A DNA stretch of 32,896 bases from Coriobacteriaceae bacterium (GTDB lineage Bacteria; Actinomycetota; Coriobacteriia; Coriobacteriales; Eggerthellaceae), in contig SUUF01000012.1 in NCBI GenBank assembly GCA_015062635.1, positions 1 to 32,896 on the forward strand, written 5' to 3'. Made by a program: the position numbers and the translations under genes. The notes beneath the pieces were generated by a model. It made no database searches, had not been told where the DNA came from, and saw only the letters and a list, made by a program, of their open reading frames with translations. Positions 7,878 to 16,813 of the stretch are shown in pieces (the first letter of the stretch is position 1; each line of letters starts with the position of its first letter).

Positions 7878-10637
7878 ATGGCAGGGTTCTTCTCTCGCCT
7901 GCTTTCTGCGGGCGAAGGAAAGCAGATTAAGAAATATTCTCAGGTCGTCGCCAAGATCAATGCGCTCGAAGACCGGTTCGAGGCGATGGATGACGACGAG
8001 TTGCGCGCTCAGACCGATGTCTACCGGCAGCGCGTGTCGCAAGGCGAGGACCTCGCATCGGTGTTGCCCGAGGCGTTCGCCACGGTGCGCGAGGCCTCGA
8101 AGCGCGTGTTGGGGCAGCGCCATTACGACGTGCAGCTGATGGGCGGCATGGCCCTCAACGACGGGCACATCGCCGAGATGCGCACCGGCGAGGGCAAGAC
8201 GCTCGTCTCGACGCTCGCCGGCTACCTCAACGCCCTCACCGGCGAGAACGTGCATATCGTCACGGTGAACGACTACCTCGCGAAGCGCGACTCCGAATGG
8301 ATGGGCCGCGTCTACAAGTTCCTGGGGCTGCAGGTCGGGCTCATCCAGAACGGCATGCGCCTCGAGGCGAAGAAGCCGGCATATGCGGCCGACATCACCT
8401 ACGGCACGAATTCGGAATTCGGCTTCGACTACCTGCGCGACAACATGGTCGTGCGTCCCGAGCAGCGCATCCAGCGCGGCCATAACTTCGCCATCGTCGA
8501 CGAGGTCGACTCCATCCTCATCGACGAGGCGCGCACGCCGCTCATCATCTCGGGTCCGGGCATGCAATCGGCCGACACCTACCGTCATTTCGCCGACGTG
8601 ATGCCCAACCTGAAGGAGGGCGTCGACTTCGAGAAGGACGAGGCCAAGCGCACGATCACCGCCACCGATTACGGCCTCGAGCACATCGAGTCGCTGCTCG
8701 GCGTCGAGGACCTCTACGCCGACCCGTCGGGCATGATGCCCAATTACCTGCAGCAGGCCTTGAAAGCGCAGTTCCTGTTCAAGCGCGACGTCGATTACGT
8801 CGTCATGAACGGCGAGGTGAAGATCGTCGACGAGTTCACCGGCCGCATCATGGAAGGCCGCCGCTTCTCGGAGGGCCTGCACCAGGCGCTCGAGGCGAAA
8901 GAGCACGTGCGCGTGCGCGAGGAGAACCAGACGCTCGCGACCATCACGCTGCAGAACTACTTCCGCATGTACAAGAAGCTCTCGGGCATGACGGGCACGG
9001 CCCTCACCGAAGACTCCGAGTTCAAGCAGATCTACAACTTGCCGGTGACGGTCATCCCGCCGAACAAGCCGGTCAAGCGCGTCGACGAGGACGACCTCAT
9101 CTACCGTACGGTGCTCGCGAAGTTCAATGCGGTTGCCGATGACGTGGCGGCGCGCCACGAAAAGGGTCAGCCGTGCCTCATCGGCACGGTTTCCATCGAG
9201 ACCTCGGAGTATCTCTCGCGCCTGCTCGACAAGCGCGGCATCAAGCATGAGACGCTGAACGCGAAGAACCACGAACGCGAGGCCGCCATCGTCGCGCAAG
9301 CCGGCCGTTACGGCGCGGTGACCATCGCCACGAACATGGCCGGCCGCGGTACCGACATCATGCTCGGCGGCAACCCCGAGGTCCTGCAAGACCGCGTGCT
9401 CATCGATTCGAACATCGTGCCCGACGAGGCCACCGACGAGCAGCGTGCAGAAGCGTTCGCGAAGGCGAAGGCCATCACCGACGCCGAGCACGACCAGGTG
9501 GTGGCTGCCGGCGGTCTCGCCGTCATCGGCACCGAGCGCCACGAGAGCCGCCGCATCGACAACCAGCTGCGCGGCCGTTCCGGACGTCAGGGCGACCCGG
9601 GCAACACGCAGTTCTACCTCTCGCTCGAGGACGACCTGATGCGCAAGTTCGGCGGCGACCGCATGGGCAGCATCGACCGCATGATGCAGAAGACGAACAT
9701 GCCCGATGACATGCCCATCCAGGCGGGCATGGTGTCGAAGGCCATCGAGAGCGCGCAGCGCCAGGTCGAGACCATGAACTTCGGCATCCGCAAGAACGTT
9801 CTGGAATACGACGACGTGATGAACCTGCAGCGCCAGGCCATCTACGAGGAGCGCAACGCGATCCTCGACGGCAAGGACATGACCGAGCGCATCGAGGGCA
9901 TCATCGAGGATTCCGCCCGCGCGGTCGTCGAGGATTGCTGCCCCGAGAAGTCGCCGAGCGACGACTGGGACCTCGAGGGCGTGACCAAGTGGGTGGCCCA
10001 GATGACCGGCCGGGACGATTTCGATGCCGCGGCGGTCGACCACGGCGACGACACCGAGACGATGGTCGAGACCGTATGCGACTACCTGCGCTCGGTGTAC
10101 GACGAGAAGGCCGACGTGCTCGGCCCCGAGGCGATGAAGCGGCTCGAGGGCCAGATCATGCTGCGCATCATCGACTCGCGCTGGATGACCCACCTGCAGG
10201 AGATGGATTACCTGAAGACGGGCATCGGCCTGCGTGCATTCGGCCAGCGCGACCCGCTCGTCGAGTACAAGGAAGAGGCGCATGCGGCCTTCGGCAAGAT
10301 GACCGCGACGCTTTACGAGGACTTCCTGCGCACCCTGTTGCGCCTGCAAATCGCCGTGCAGGAGATTCCCGAGGAGAAGCAGACCCCCGAGCGCAAGATG
10401 CAGTTCTCGAACCCCGAGGAGAACCTCGGCCCCCAGCAGGGCCAGGCCCCGGTGGCTGCGGCGGGCGACGAACCGGTGCGGGGCAAGCATGCCCGGCCGG
10501 CCGGCGAGGAAACCCCGAAGGTGACCACCTTCGTGAAGGACAAGGACGACCCGTGGGCGAATGTGGGCCGCAACGATCCCTGCCCCTGCGGTTCCGGCAA
10601 GAAATACAAGAAGTGCCACGGGAAGGCGGGCGCCTAA
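7878..10637 (+). CDS. secA: Preprotein translocase subunit SecA
   Basis: [20 protein letters not shown]...[13 protein letters not shown]...[11 protein letters not shown]...[11 protein letters not shown] and C-terminal SEC-C motif [20 protein letters not shown] 7878 preferred over the ORF-track start at 7779 (gaagagggg upstream). Confidence 0.97.
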   Translation: MAGFFSRLLSAGEGKQIKKYSQVVAKINALEDRFEAMDDDELRAQTDVYRQRVSQGEDLASVLPEAFATVREASKRVLGQRHYDVQLMGGMALNDGHIAEMRTGEGKTLVSTLAGYLNALTGENVHIVTVNDYLAKRDSEWMGRVYKFLGLQVGLIQNGMRLEAKKPAYAADITYGTNSEFGFDYLRDNMVVRPEQRIQRGHNFAIVDEVDSILIDEARTPLIISGPGMQSADTYRHFADVMPNLKEGVDFEKDEAKRTITATDYGLEHIESLLGVEDLYADPSGMMPNYLQQALKAQFLFKRDVDYVVMNGEVKIVDEFTGRIMEGRRFSEGLHQALEAKEHVRVREENQTLATITLQNYFRMYKKLSGMTGTALTEDSEFKQIYNLPVTVIPPNKPVKRVDEDDLIYRTVLAKFNAVADDVAARHEKGQPCLIGTVSIETSEYLSRLLDKRGIKHETLNAKNHEREAAIVAQAGRYGAVTIATNMAGRGTDIMLGGNPEVLQDRVLIDSNIVPDEATDEQRAEAFAKAKAITDAEHDQVVAAGGLAVIGTERHESRRIDNQLRGRSGRQGDPGNTQFYLSLEDDLMRKFGGDRMGSIDRMMQKTNMPDDMPIQAGMVSKAIESAQRQVETMNFGIRKNVLEYDDVMNLQRQAIYEERNAILDGKDMTERIEGIIEDSARAVVEDCCPEKSPSDDWDLEGVTKWVAQMTGRDDFDAAAVDHGDDTETMVETVCDYLRSVYDEKADVLGPEAMKRLEGQIMLRIIDSRWMTHLQEMDYLKTGIGLRAFGQRDPLVEYKEEAHAAFGKMTATLYEDFLRTLLRLQIAVQEIPEEKQTPERKMQFSNPEENLGPQQGQAPVAAAGDEPVRGKHARPAGEETPKVTTFVKDKDDPWANVGRNDPCPCGSGKKYKKCHGKAGA

Positions 10638-10688
10638 GGCGGCCCGTCCGCCCGATGGCGGTCGCGCACCGCGCGCCTGGGCTGCGCG

Positions 10689-11828
10689 GTGATGGGAGAA
10701 TGCGAATTGATTGACCTGAAAGAATTGGAGAAGGAGCTCGACGGGCTTTCCGAGCGCGTGACCGAGGCGCGCTCGTTCCTGCATATCGGCAAGTGCGAGT
10801 ACGATGCCAAACGCCTCGAGGAGGAGTCGGCGAAGCCCGGCTTCTGGGATGAGCCGCGCCATGCGCAGGAGGTGTCGAAGCAGCTCGCCGACCTGAAGTC
10901 GCTGCTCGCCGACTACGCGCATGCCGTGCAGCTGGCATCGGATGCCCGCGATGCGCTCGAGTTCGCGCAGGATGACGAGGATTTCGCGCAGGAGGCCGCC
11001 GATGCGGCGGCGGAGCTCGCGGGCATGCTCGACGACTTCGAGGTGCAGTCGTGGTTCGGCGGCCGGTTCGACGGCCAGGGCGCGATCGTCTCGATACACC
11101 CCGGCGCGGGCGGCCTCGAGGCGCAGGACTGGTGCGACATGCTCTACCGCATGTACCGGCACTACTGCTCGTCGAAGAAATGGAAGGCCACCGAACTCGA
11201 TGTCGTCCCCGGCGAGGGCATCGGACTCGACCGGGCGAGCTTCCAGGTCGATGGCAAGAACGTCTACGGCATGCTGCGTTCCGAGATCGGGGTGCACCGC
11301 CTGGTGCGCATCTCGCCGACCGACGACAAGAAGCGCCGCCACACCACGTTCGCGAGCGTCGAGGTGCTGCCCATCTTGCCCGATGACATCGAGGTTGACC
11401 TCAATCCCGCCGACGTGCGCGTCGACGTCTACCGCGCGTCGGGCCCCGGCGGCCAATGCGTGAACACCACCGACTCGGCGGTTCGCCTCACGCACATTCC
11501 CACGGGCATCGTCGTCACCTGCCAGAATCAGAAATCGCAGCTCCAGAACAAGGAGGCCGCCTTCCAGGTGCTGCGCGGCAAGCTCTACGAGCTCGAGGAG
11601 CGCAAGCGCCAGGAAGAGATCTCGGCGTTGCGTGGCGAGAAGATGGACAATTCCTTTGGCAGCCAGATACGCAACTATGTGCTGTACCCTTACCAATTGG
11701 TGAAGGATTTGCGGAGCGGTGCCGAGACGGGCAACGTCGACGCCGTGCTCGGCGGCGACCTCGACCAGTTCGTGCTGGCATACCACCGTTGGAAGGCCGC
11801 GAATGCCGTGCCCGCTTCGGCGGAATAG
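10689..11828 (+). CDS. prfB: Peptide chain release factor 2 (no programmed frameshift; TTG at 10707 is an alternative start)
   Basis: KPGFWDEPRHAQEVSKQLADLK, IHPGAGGLEAQDWCDMLYRMY, YRASGPGGQCVNTTDSAVRLTHIPTGIVVTCQNQKSQLQNK. A single uninterrupted frame. Confidence 0.93.
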   Translation: MMGECELIDLKELEKELDGLSERVTEARSFLHIGKCEYDAKRLEEESAKPGFWDEPRHAQEVSKQLADLKSLLADYAHAVQLASDARDALEFAQDDEDFAQEAADAAAELAGMLDDFEVQSWFGGRFDGQGAIVSIHPGAGGLEAQDWCDMLYRMYRHYCSSKKWKATELDVVPGEGIGLDRASFQVDGKNVYGMLRSEIGVHRLVRISPTDDKKRRHTTFASVEVLPILPDDIEVDLNPADVRVDVYRASGPGGQCVNTTDSAVRLTHIPTGIVVTCQNQKSQLQNKEAAFQVLRGKLYELEERKRQEEISALRGEKMDNSFGSQIRNYVLYPYQLVKDLRSGAETGNVDAVLGGDLDQFVLAYHRWKAANAVPASAE

Positions 11829-11879
11829 CGCGGGCGGTATAATCCGAATCGTGTTATGGGACCCAAGGAAAGGCAGTAT

Positions 11880-12707
11880 ATGGAATCCCTTGAACTGAAG
11901 GCCATCGCAAACGAGATGCGCAAGGACATCATCCGCATGCTCGAAGCGGCGGGCAGCGGCCACCCTGGCGGGTCGCTCTCGTGCATCGACATGCTCACGT
12001 CGCTGTACTTCGGCGGCGTGTTGCGGCACGACCCCGCAGATCCGAAGCGCGCCGACCGCGACTACTTCATACTCTCGAAGGGCCATGCCGCCCCGGCCCT
12101 CTATGCCACGCTCGCCCATGCGGGATATTTCCCCGTCGAGGAGCTCATGACGCTGCGCAAGCTCGGGACGCGCCTGCAAGGGCATCCCGATTCCTCGCTT
12201 GTGCCCGGCGTCGAGGTGGGCACCGGCTCGCTCGGCCAGGGGCTCTCGATTTCCGCCGGTCTCGCGGCGGGCATCCGCCTGCGCGGCACCGACCAGGTCG
12301 TCTTCACGATCCTCGGCGACGGCGAGTGCCAGGAGGGCCAGATTTGGGAAGCGGCGACGTTCGCCGCGCACCAGAAACTCGACAACCTCGTGGCCATCGT
12401 CGACGGCAACGGCCTGCAAATCGACGGCGCGACCACCGACGTATGCCAGGTGGGCGACCTCGGCGACAAGTTCGCGGCGTTCGGCTGGGATGTGCACCGC
12501 ATCGACGGACATGACATCGACGCGATGACCGACCTGTTCAACGCGCTGAAGGCCGACCGCGGCGGCAAACCGCATGCCGTGGTGGCAAACACCGTGAAGG
12601 GCAAGGGCGTCTCGTTCATGGAAAACCAGGCAGGATGGCACGGAAAGGCCCCGGATGCCGCGCAGGCGGCCCAGGCATTGGCCGAGTTGGAAGAAGGAGG
12701 CCGATGA
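11880..12707 (+). CDS. Transketolase, N-terminal (thiamine diphosphate-binding) subunit
   Basis: MESLELKAIANEMRKDIIRMLEAAGSGHPGGSLSCIDML...GDGECQEGQIWEAA...VDGNGLQIDG; start preceded by aaggaaagg. Confidence 0.9.
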   Translation: MESLELKAIANEMRKDIIRMLEAAGSGHPGGSLSCIDMLTSLYFGGVLRHDPADPKRADRDYFILSKGHAAPALYATLAHAGYFPVEELMTLRKLGTRLQGHPDSSLVPGVEVGTGSLGQGLSISAGLAAGIRLRGTDQVVFTILGDGECQEGQIWEAATFAAHQKLDNLVAIVDGNGLQIDGATTDVCQVGDLGDKFAAFGWDVHRIDGHDIDAMTDLFNALKADRGGKPHAVVANTVKGKGVSFMENQAGWHGKAPDAAQAAQALAELEEGGR

Positions 12708-13675
12708 TGGCGATTCGGATGGCATCTGCAGAGGAAAAGGCGAACAAGCGCGCGACGCGCGCGGCGCTGGGAACGACGCTCATCAAGCTCGCTGACGAGG
12801 GCCTGCCCATCGTCGCCGTCGACGCCGACCTGTCGGGCTCGACGACGCTCGGCAAGCTCGGCGCGAAGCCGGAATATGCCGACCGCCTGTTCAACGTCGG
12901 CATCGCCGAGCAGAACATGGTCGACGTGGCCGCCGGCCTCTCGCTCGCCGGCAACATCGCCTTCACGGGCTCGTTCGCCGTGTTCGGCATCGGCCGCGCC
13001 TACGACCAGATCCGCAACACCGTGGCCTATTCCAAGCTCAACGTGAAGCTCACGCCCACGCATGCCGGCCTTTCGGTGGGTCCGGACGGCGGCAGCCATC
13101 AGATGATGGAGGACATCGCCCTGCTGCGTCAGCTTCCCAACGTGACGATTCTCATACCAGCGGATTACGCCGCCGCCGCCTCGGCGATCGAGCTTGCCGC
13201 CCGCATGGAGGGCCCCGCCTACGTGCGTTTGGGCCGCGCGACGGTGCCCGGCGTCTACGCCGACGGCGTGCAGCTCGAGGTGGGCAAGTCCTACGTCATC
13301 CGCGAGGGTTCCGACGTGACCATCGCAGCGTGCGGGTCGCTGGTCGACGAAGCTCAGAAGGCCGCCGACCTGCTTGCCGCCGAAGGCATATCCGCCGAGG
13401 TCATCGACTGTTTCAGCATCCAACCCTTCGACGAGGAGACGCTCATCGCATCGGTTGCGAAGACCGGGCGCGTGGTGACGGTGGAAGACCATTCCGTGCA
13501 TGGCGGCCTCGGCTCGACCGTGGCCGAGGTGCTCGCGATGCGCCATCCCGCCCCGTGCGCTTTCGTCGGCCTGCGTGGCACCTTCGGGAAATCGGGCTCG
13601 TACGAAGAGCTTCTATCGTATTTCCACATGGATGCCCCTGCCATTGTTGAAGCTGTGAAGACCCTCATGGCGTGA
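12704..13675 (+). CDS. Transketolase, C-terminal (pyrimidine-binding) subunit
   Basis: ATGA overlap with the N-terminal subunit, gaaggagg RBS; VDADLSGSTTLGKL, FNVGIAEQNMVDVAAGLSLAG, THAGLSVGPDGGSHQMMEDIALLR. Confidence 0.9.
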   Translation: MMAIRMASAEEKANKRATRAALGTTLIKLADEGLPIVAVDADLSGSTTLGKLGAKPEYADRLFNVGIAEQNMVDVAAGLSLAGNIAFTGSFAVFGIGRAYDQIRNTVAYSKLNVKLTPTHAGLSVGPDGGSHQMMEDIALLRQLPNVTILIPADYAAAASAIELAARMEGPAYVRLGRATVPGVYADGVQLEVGKSYVIREGSDVTIAACGSLVDEAQKAADLLAAEGISAEVIDCFSIQPFDEETLIASVAKTGRVVTVEDHSVHGGLGSTVAEVLAMRHPAPCAFVGLRGTFGKSGSYEELLSYFHMDAPAIVEAVKTLMA

Positions 13676-13736
13676 AAGCACGCGTGCTAGACTTGAATGC
13701 TACAAGTCTCGGTAACCGTATGAATGGAGCTTATCT

Positions 13737-14621
13737 GTGACTGAAACCATGCCCCAAGCGGGCGGCAGGCACGCGGGTGCCGGCGTGATGCCGGATATGC
13801 AGCCTGCAGGACAGGGGGACGCGTCGTTTGCGTATGCGGCCTCCGACCCGTCACGCACGTCCCAGCTCTCTGCCTCGCTGCCGGTGCTCGACATCAACAG
13901 CATGCCCGCGCAGAACCTCGGCGTGCCCGTGATCACGTTCGACCATGTGTCGAAGGTGTATCCCGCCCAGCCCGACCGCCCGGCCCTGAAAGACGTCTCG
14001 CTGCAGATCTATGCCGGCGAATTCGTGTTCCTTGTCGGCCATTCCGGCTCCGGCAAGTCGACGTTCGTGCGCTTGCTCATCCGCGAGCTCATGCCGACTT
14101 CCGGCCGCATCACCATCGCCAACGAGGACCTCGGCACGATGAAGGCGTGGCGCGTTCCGTATCTGCGCCGCAACATCGGATGCGTCTTCCAGGACTTCAA
14201 GCTGCTTCCCGACAAGACGGTCTTCGAGAACGTCGCGTTTGCCCTCGAGGTAATCGGGAAGAGCCGCCACGTCATCAAGACGCAGGTGCCCGAGGTGCTG
14301 CGCCTCGTCGGCCTGCAGGACAAGCTGAACAAGCGTCCCGACCAGCTTTCCGGCGGCGAGCAGCAGCGCGTGTCCATCGCGCGCGCCATCGTGAACCGTC
14401 CGCCGCTGCTGGTGTGCGACGAGCCCACGGGAAACCTCGACCCGCAGACCTCGCGCGGCATCATGGACCTGCTCGAGCGCATCAACCGCACCGGCACGAC
14501 GGTGCTCGTCGCGACGCACGACCGCGAGATGGTCGACAACATGCGCCGTCGCGTCATCGCGCTCGACCGCGGCCAGCTCACCCGCGACCAAGACAGGGGG
14601 GTGTACGGGTCCGATGCATAG
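13737..14621 (+). CDS. ftsE: Cell division ATP-binding protein FtsE with ~60-residue N-terminal extension
   Basis: [50 protein letters not shown]...[32 protein letters not shown]; immediately followed by ftsX. Confidence 0.9.
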   Translation: MTETMPQAGGRHAGAGVMPDMQPAGQGDASFAYAASDPSRTSQLSASLPVLDINSMPAQNLGVPVITFDHVSKVYPAQPDRPALKDVSLQIYAGEFVFLVGHSGSGKSTFVRLLIRELMPTSGRITIANEDLGTMKAWRVPYLRRNIGCVFQDFKLLPDKTVFENVAFALEVIGKSRHVIKTQVPEVLRLVGLQDKLNKRPDQLSGGEQQRVSIARAIVNRPPLLVCDEPTGNLDPQTSRGIMDLLERINRTGTTVLVATHDREMVDNMRRRVIALDRGQLTRDQDRGVYGSDA

Positions 14622-15528
14622 CCTCATCTACTTCATCCGCGAAGCCTTCAAGGGCTTCCACCGCCATCTGTCGACGGCGGTCGGCTCGATCATCACGATT
14701 TTCCTGTCGCTGCTCATCATCGGCGCGTTCGCCATCGGCGGCTTCATCGTGAACAACATCGTCTCGTCCATCGAGAGCGAGGTGAACATCACCGCCTATG
14801 TGGGCGATGATGCCGACCAGAAGGACATCGAGGCGTTCGAGAGCTGGGTTTCCGGCATCGACGGCGTCGCGAAGGTCTCGTTCACGAGCAAGGAAGACGC
14901 GCTCGAGAAGTTCCGCAACTCCATGGCGTCGAGCCCCGAGATCATCGAGCAGCTCGACGGGCAGAACCCGCTGCCGGCCTCCTTCGATATCGAGCTCGAG
15001 GACCCGCAGCAGGTGCAGGACATCGCCGGGCAGATCCAGGGGAACGACAAGTTCCAGGCCATCTGCGATAACCCGGAGGATCCCTCCGATTCGCTGAAGT
15101 ACGGCCAGAAGACGGTCGAGCGCCTCTTCGCGCTCACCAACACGATCCGCATCATCGGCGTGGCGGTCATCGCGCTGCTCATCTTCATCGCGTTCATCTT
15201 CATCAACAACACCATCCGCCTGGCCATCCTCGCGCGTCGCCGCGAAATCGCCATCATGCGCCTGGTGGGCGCCTCGAACAACTTCATCCGAGGGCCGTTC
15301 CTGATGGAGGGCGCGCTGCACGCGATCATCGGCTCGGCGCTCGCCATCGCCGTGCTCGAGGTGCTGCACCGCTTCGCGCTGCCGTACGTCACGAGCGCGC
15401 TCATGTGGCTGCCCATCAACCTCGACTTCATGATCTACCTCGTCGTGTACGGCTTGCTGGTTGTCTTCGGCCTCGTCATCGGCATCATCGGCGCCATGCT
15501 CGCCATGCGCCGGTACCTGAAGATCTAA
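14614..15528 (+). CDS. ftsX: Cell division protein FtsX (permease)
   Basis: Overlaps ftsE by 8 bp; four TM segments, large extracellular loop, [33 protein letters not shown]. Confidence 0.92.
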   Translation: MHSLIYFIREAFKGFHRHLSTAVGSIITIFLSLLIIGAFAIGGFIVNNIVSSIESEVNITAYVGDDADQKDIEAFESWVSGIDGVAKVSFTSKEDALEKFRNSMASSPEIIEQLDGQNPLPASFDIELEDPQQVQDIAGQIQGNDKFQAICDNPEDPSDSLKYGQKTVERLFALTNTIRIIGVAVIALLIFIAFIFINNTIRLAILARRREIAIMRLVGASNNFIRGPFLMEGALHAIIGSALAIAVLEVLHRFALPYVTSALMWLPINLDFMIYLVVYGLLVVFGLVIGIIGAMLAMRRYLKI

Positions 15529-15549
15529 CAGCAGCCACCCGGTTTCGCC

Positions 15550-16809
15550 ATGGCGTTCCGCAGGAGGAAAAGACGCACGCAAGGCTCCCGTGATTCGCGC
15601 GCATACCGCGCGATGGGGGCCTTCGTGTTGCTGTGCCTCGCATTCTTCGCGGGCTTCCTGCTGCGCGGCAACGACGTGCTGCTCGAGCGCATGGGAATGG
15701 ATTCCCTGTCGGTCGACATCGAGCAGAACCCCGGCGCGACGGTCTCGGGCGATACCTACGATTCGCTCGCCGCGCGCATCGCCGAGGTGCAGGGCATGAT
15801 CGAGAACGAATCGCTCGACGATTACGGCCTCGAGGATTCCACCCGCACGCTCATCGCCGACTTCCTGAAAGAGACGGGCGACCCGTATGCGCGCTATTAC
15901 GATGCGCAGTCGTATGCGGCGTTCACGGCGACCGAGGCGGACGAGACCTTCGGCGTCGGCGTCCTGTTCGGCGATTACCAGAACCAAGCCTATGCGGTCG
16001 ACGTGATTCCGAGTTCGTCGGCGCAGGTCGCGGGCGTTCAAGCTGGTGACTTTGTCGTGGCCATCGACGGTGAGCGCCGGGATGAGGGCTGGACGCTCGG
16101 CGAGACGATCAAACGCACCGAGCAGGCAGATGGCACGACCGTCATCATCACGTGGCGCCGGCCCGAGAACGTCGAATCGCCCGGCGGCGAGGAATTCACC
16201 ACGACGCTTACGTGCGCGGCGGCCGAAGAGAAGAACGTGACCTCGCGCATGCGCGACAAGGACGTGGGGTACGTGAAGGTGCGCCAGCTCGGGCGCAACA
16301 CCGCCAAGCTCGTCTCGAACGCCGTGAAGGACCTCGAGGGGAAGGGCGCGAAGGCCTTCGTGCTCGACCTCCGCGACTGCCCGGGCGGCTTCCTCACCCA
16401 AGCGGTCGAGGTCGCATCGCTGTTCCAGGGAAGCGGCGTCGTCGTGCAGATACAGACGACCGAGGGCACGACGACCCGTTCGGCGACGGGAAGCGCGATC
16501 ACGCAGGCGCCGCTGGCGGTGCTCGTGAACGGGAACACCGCGGGAGCGGCCGAAGTCGTCGCCGCGAGCCTGCAGGATAGCGACCGCTGCGTCGTCGTCG
16601 GCCAGACGACGATGGGCAAGGGCACGGTCCAGCTGATGCGCGAGCTGTCGTTCGGCGGCGCGATCTCCTACACGGCGGCCCAATACCTCACCCCCTCGGG
16701 GCGCACGCTCGACAAGGCGGGCGTGAGCCCGAACGTGTCGGCGGGGTCGGGGTCGAGCGTCCAGCTCGAGCTCGCCATCGAGGCCGTGGCCGTTCGCGAA
16801 TCGGAGTAG
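15550..16809 (+). CDS. S41 family C-terminal processing peptidase (PDZ domain)
   Basis: N-terminal TM; PDZ region VDVIPSSSAQVAGVQAGDFVVAIDG; catalytic region LDLRDCPGGFLTQAVEVASLF...VNGNTAGAAEVVAASLQD...VGQTTMGKGTVQ. Confidence 0.92.
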   Translation: MAFRRRKRRTQGSRDSRAYRAMGAFVLLCLAFFAGFLLRGNDVLLERMGMDSLSVDIEQNPGATVSGDTYDSLAARIAEVQGMIENESLDDYGLEDSTRTLIADFLKETGDPYARYYDAQSYAAFTATEADETFGVGVLFGDYQNQAYAVDVIPSSSAQVAGVQAGDFVVAIDGERRDEGWTLGETIKRTEQADGTTVIITWRRPENVESPGGEEFTTTLTCAAAEEKNVTSRMRDKDVGYVKVRQLGRNTAKLVSNAVKDLEGKGAKAFVLDLRDCPGGFLTQAVEVASLFQGSGVVVQIQTTEGTTTRSATGSAITQAPLAVLVNGNTAGAAEVVAASLQDSDRCVVVGQTTMGKGTVQLMRELSFGGAISYTAAQYLTPSGRTLDKAGVSPNVSAGSGSSVQLELAIEAVAVRESE

Positions 16810-16813
16810 TTCC

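Noticed and set aside
6822-12725. 1967-aa - strand ORF opposite the SARP gene, secA, prfB and transketolase
   Set aside because: Codon-aligned antisense of confidently identified + strand genes sharing one frame; low-complexity His/Leu/Arg/Val-rich translation with no recognisable domain. Explained by rarity of TTA/CTA/TCA codons.
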